DNA of 64,000 nt, from the NCBI RefSeq assembly GCF_004000925.1, contig NZ_BIME01000013.1, forward strand, positions 106,993-170,992, in the 5' to 3' direction. The notes below the pieces were generated by a model, which was given only the letters and a program-made list of their open reading frames with translations, was not told where the DNA came from and did not search any database. Both the position numbers and the translations under genes were made by a program. Shown here piece after piece: positions 63,041 through 64,000 of the stretch (its first letter is position 1; the number at the start of each line of letters is the position of its first letter). The DNA is from Paenibacillus illinoisensis NBRC 15959 (GTDB lineage Bacteria > Bacillota > Bacilli > Paenibacillales > Paenibacillaceae).

Positions 63041-63522
63041 GTCTCTCCCCTCCGTTCTTACACCTAGGACAGCCAGAGTCTTGACCCGTCTCCTGTACAT
63101 GTATATGCGCGAGTAATATGGAACTTGTTATCCGATTCAAAATCCCAAAGCAATGTGTGGGAACACCGTCCGGAATTGTCCATAGGATCCTTGAACGTTA
63201 TTGCTAAACAGAAGATGACCCTATGTAACGAAAACTTCGTTTTCCGCTTGCAGTGTTTTCACATCCAGGAATGTCTCTTCTTCATTTTATAGATGTGGAC
63301 CATATCCTGATTACATTACTATATGCCGAAATCATGATCTCCTCGAAACAAAATCAGCTCCACAACGTGTGTACATCTACCTTTTCTCCTAATATGAATA
63401 CACGGCTCCAACTGAGATAGCACTCTACAACGTGGGTGCTATCCCAGTTAAAGATACCTTGCTTCACCTTTTTATTTTTAGGTATTGAAACCAAAAGGTG
63501 AAAGATGAGATTTCATTTCTTG
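63041..63522. other. Intergenic stretch between the DUF2500 gene and the collagen-like gene
   Basis: No gene is recognised. A 14-base inverted repeat lies at 63410-63449 (AACTGAGATAGCAC with GTGCTATCCCAGTT), about 75 bases after the collagen-like gene on the minus strand; it has no T-tail, so it may be a weak terminator or an RNA 3' stabiliser. A small AACGAA/TTCGTT hairpin is near 63220. The promoter of the DUF2500 gene should be here, unresolved. Confidence 0.35.
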
Positions 63523-64000
63523 TTAGGCCAATTGTGTGATTACAAGATGTGCCGAAACAGGTCTTGTTCCACCAGCAAGAGGTGTAATCGTTAATGCAGT
63601 AGCATTACCAGCCGGATTTCGCACGGTTAGGATTGAATTAATGACAGTCGTTTGTACCAAGGCTACCCCTACAATCTGAGACGTTCCTGTTGCCCTCCCA
63701 ACTACGGTCGGAGCCAAATCAGCACCATTGAGAGTTAAAATAAGTTGGCCTGCTTCATTGATGCTCACTTGAAACAGCACTTGATACGTGCCTATTGCTG
63801 CCAGATTGAATGAACTGGGCCCTGTTCGACTTATAGTTGTTCCGCTAGTTGGTCCATTTTGTGGAAAACTTACATCAGTGCCCGGAGCAACAGTAGCTGC
63901 ATTATCAGGAGGCATCAGAGCAAAAAAATCGGCGAATCCCAGGACCCCGCCGGCAGCACCAGTGGCACCCGTCGGGCCCGCTACTCCGGCTGGACCTGCT
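63523..64000 (-). CDS. Collagen-like exosporium-type protein, C-terminal part
   Basis: The 3' end of a gene that enters from the right edge. In frame from the edge come GXY triplets (AGPAGVAGPTGATGAAGG), then the linker VLGFADFFALMPPDN and a C-terminal beta domain of about 130 residues (FNLAAIGTYQVLFQVSINEAGQLILTLNG, ALVQTTVINSILTVRNPAG), as in BclA-like trimeric spore-surface proteins. It probably decorates the spore or cell surface. The number of collagen repeats upstream is unknown. An inverted repeat follows the stop. Confidence 0.8.
   Translation of the reverse strand, partial: AGPAGVAGPTGATGAAGGVLGFADFFALMPPDNAATVAPGTDVSFPQNGPTSGTTISRTGPSSFNLAAIGTYQVLFQVSINEAGQLILTLNGADLAPTVVGRATGTSQIVGVALVQTTVINSILTVRNPAGNATALTITPLAGGTRPVSAHLVITQLA

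Noticed and set aside
1..64000. CRISPR arrays, insertion sequences, prophage, rRNA or tRNA genes
   Set aside because: No regular spaced repeats, transposase or integrase motifs, or structural RNA sequences were recognised on either strand.

Overview
The window looks like chromosomal DNA of a spore-forming Firmicute, most likely Paenibacillus. Supporting signs are the germination pair cwlJ-gerQ, a collagen-like exosporium-type protein at the right edge, strong AGGAGG ribosome sites, a cre-like site, PucR-type control of purine breakdown, and many sugar-related oxidoreductases and LacI regulators. I saw no rRNA, tRNA, insertion sequence, phage gene or CRISPR array. Most genes lie on the minus strand. 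The genus call is an inference from gene content.

1-13.2 kb, sugar and repair genes: a partial L-fucose isomerase gene diverges from a LacI regulator, with an operator-like palindrome and a cre-like site between them. Then come an SDR epimerase, a methyltransferase-like gene and a Gfo/Idh oxidoreductase, followed by a plus-strand pair (adaA and a spore-photoproduct-lyase-like radical SAM gene) that looks like a DNA repair operon. A second LacI regulator heads a likely autoregulated operon with two Gfo/Idh dehydrogenases around a ThuA protein. Class II fructose-1,6-bisphosphatase (glpX) closes this part.

13.8-30.6 kb, purine catabolism: pucR has its own promoter and terminator. Downstream on the same strand is a compact series: pucL (OHCU decarboxylase-uricase fusion), pucM, pucH, pucF, pucG, a GGT-family Ntn hydrolase (candidate oxamate amidohydrolase, HpxW-like), an aminopurine deaminase, pucA and pucB. 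After a terminator and a new promoter come pucC, pucD and pucE, the three xanthine dehydrogenase subunits. Together they can take guanine or xanthine through urate, 5-hydroxyisourate, OHCU, allantoin and allantoate to ureidoglycine, with a possible side branch through oxalurate and oxamate. No purine permease is present in the window.

30.8-42.8 kb: a CHASE3-HAMP-GAF hybrid histidine kinase, fumC, an aldose-epimerase-like protein, an MBL-fold hydrolase, a small acidic protein, two tandem M29 aminopeptidases, a sigma factor with a probable anti-sigma factor, and a small secreted protein.

43-54 kb: an Lsa-type ABC-F ATPase preceded by a 74-codon ORF, a sugar O-acetyltransferase, a HAD phosphatase, an MFS transporter closely followed by a 38-residue membrane peptide gene, and a five-gene peptide ABC transporter operon whose promoter overlaps an inverted repeat.

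54-64 kb: a winged-helix regulator that seems to start at ATT, a CorC/HlyC transporter with tiny leader ORFs, a sigma factor fused to a DUF1835 protein, gerQ-cwlJ, a duplicated barrel-like secreted protein in which one copy has lost the acidic motif, an SDR dehydrogenase, a DUF2500 protein, and the C-terminal end of a BclA-like collagen protein.
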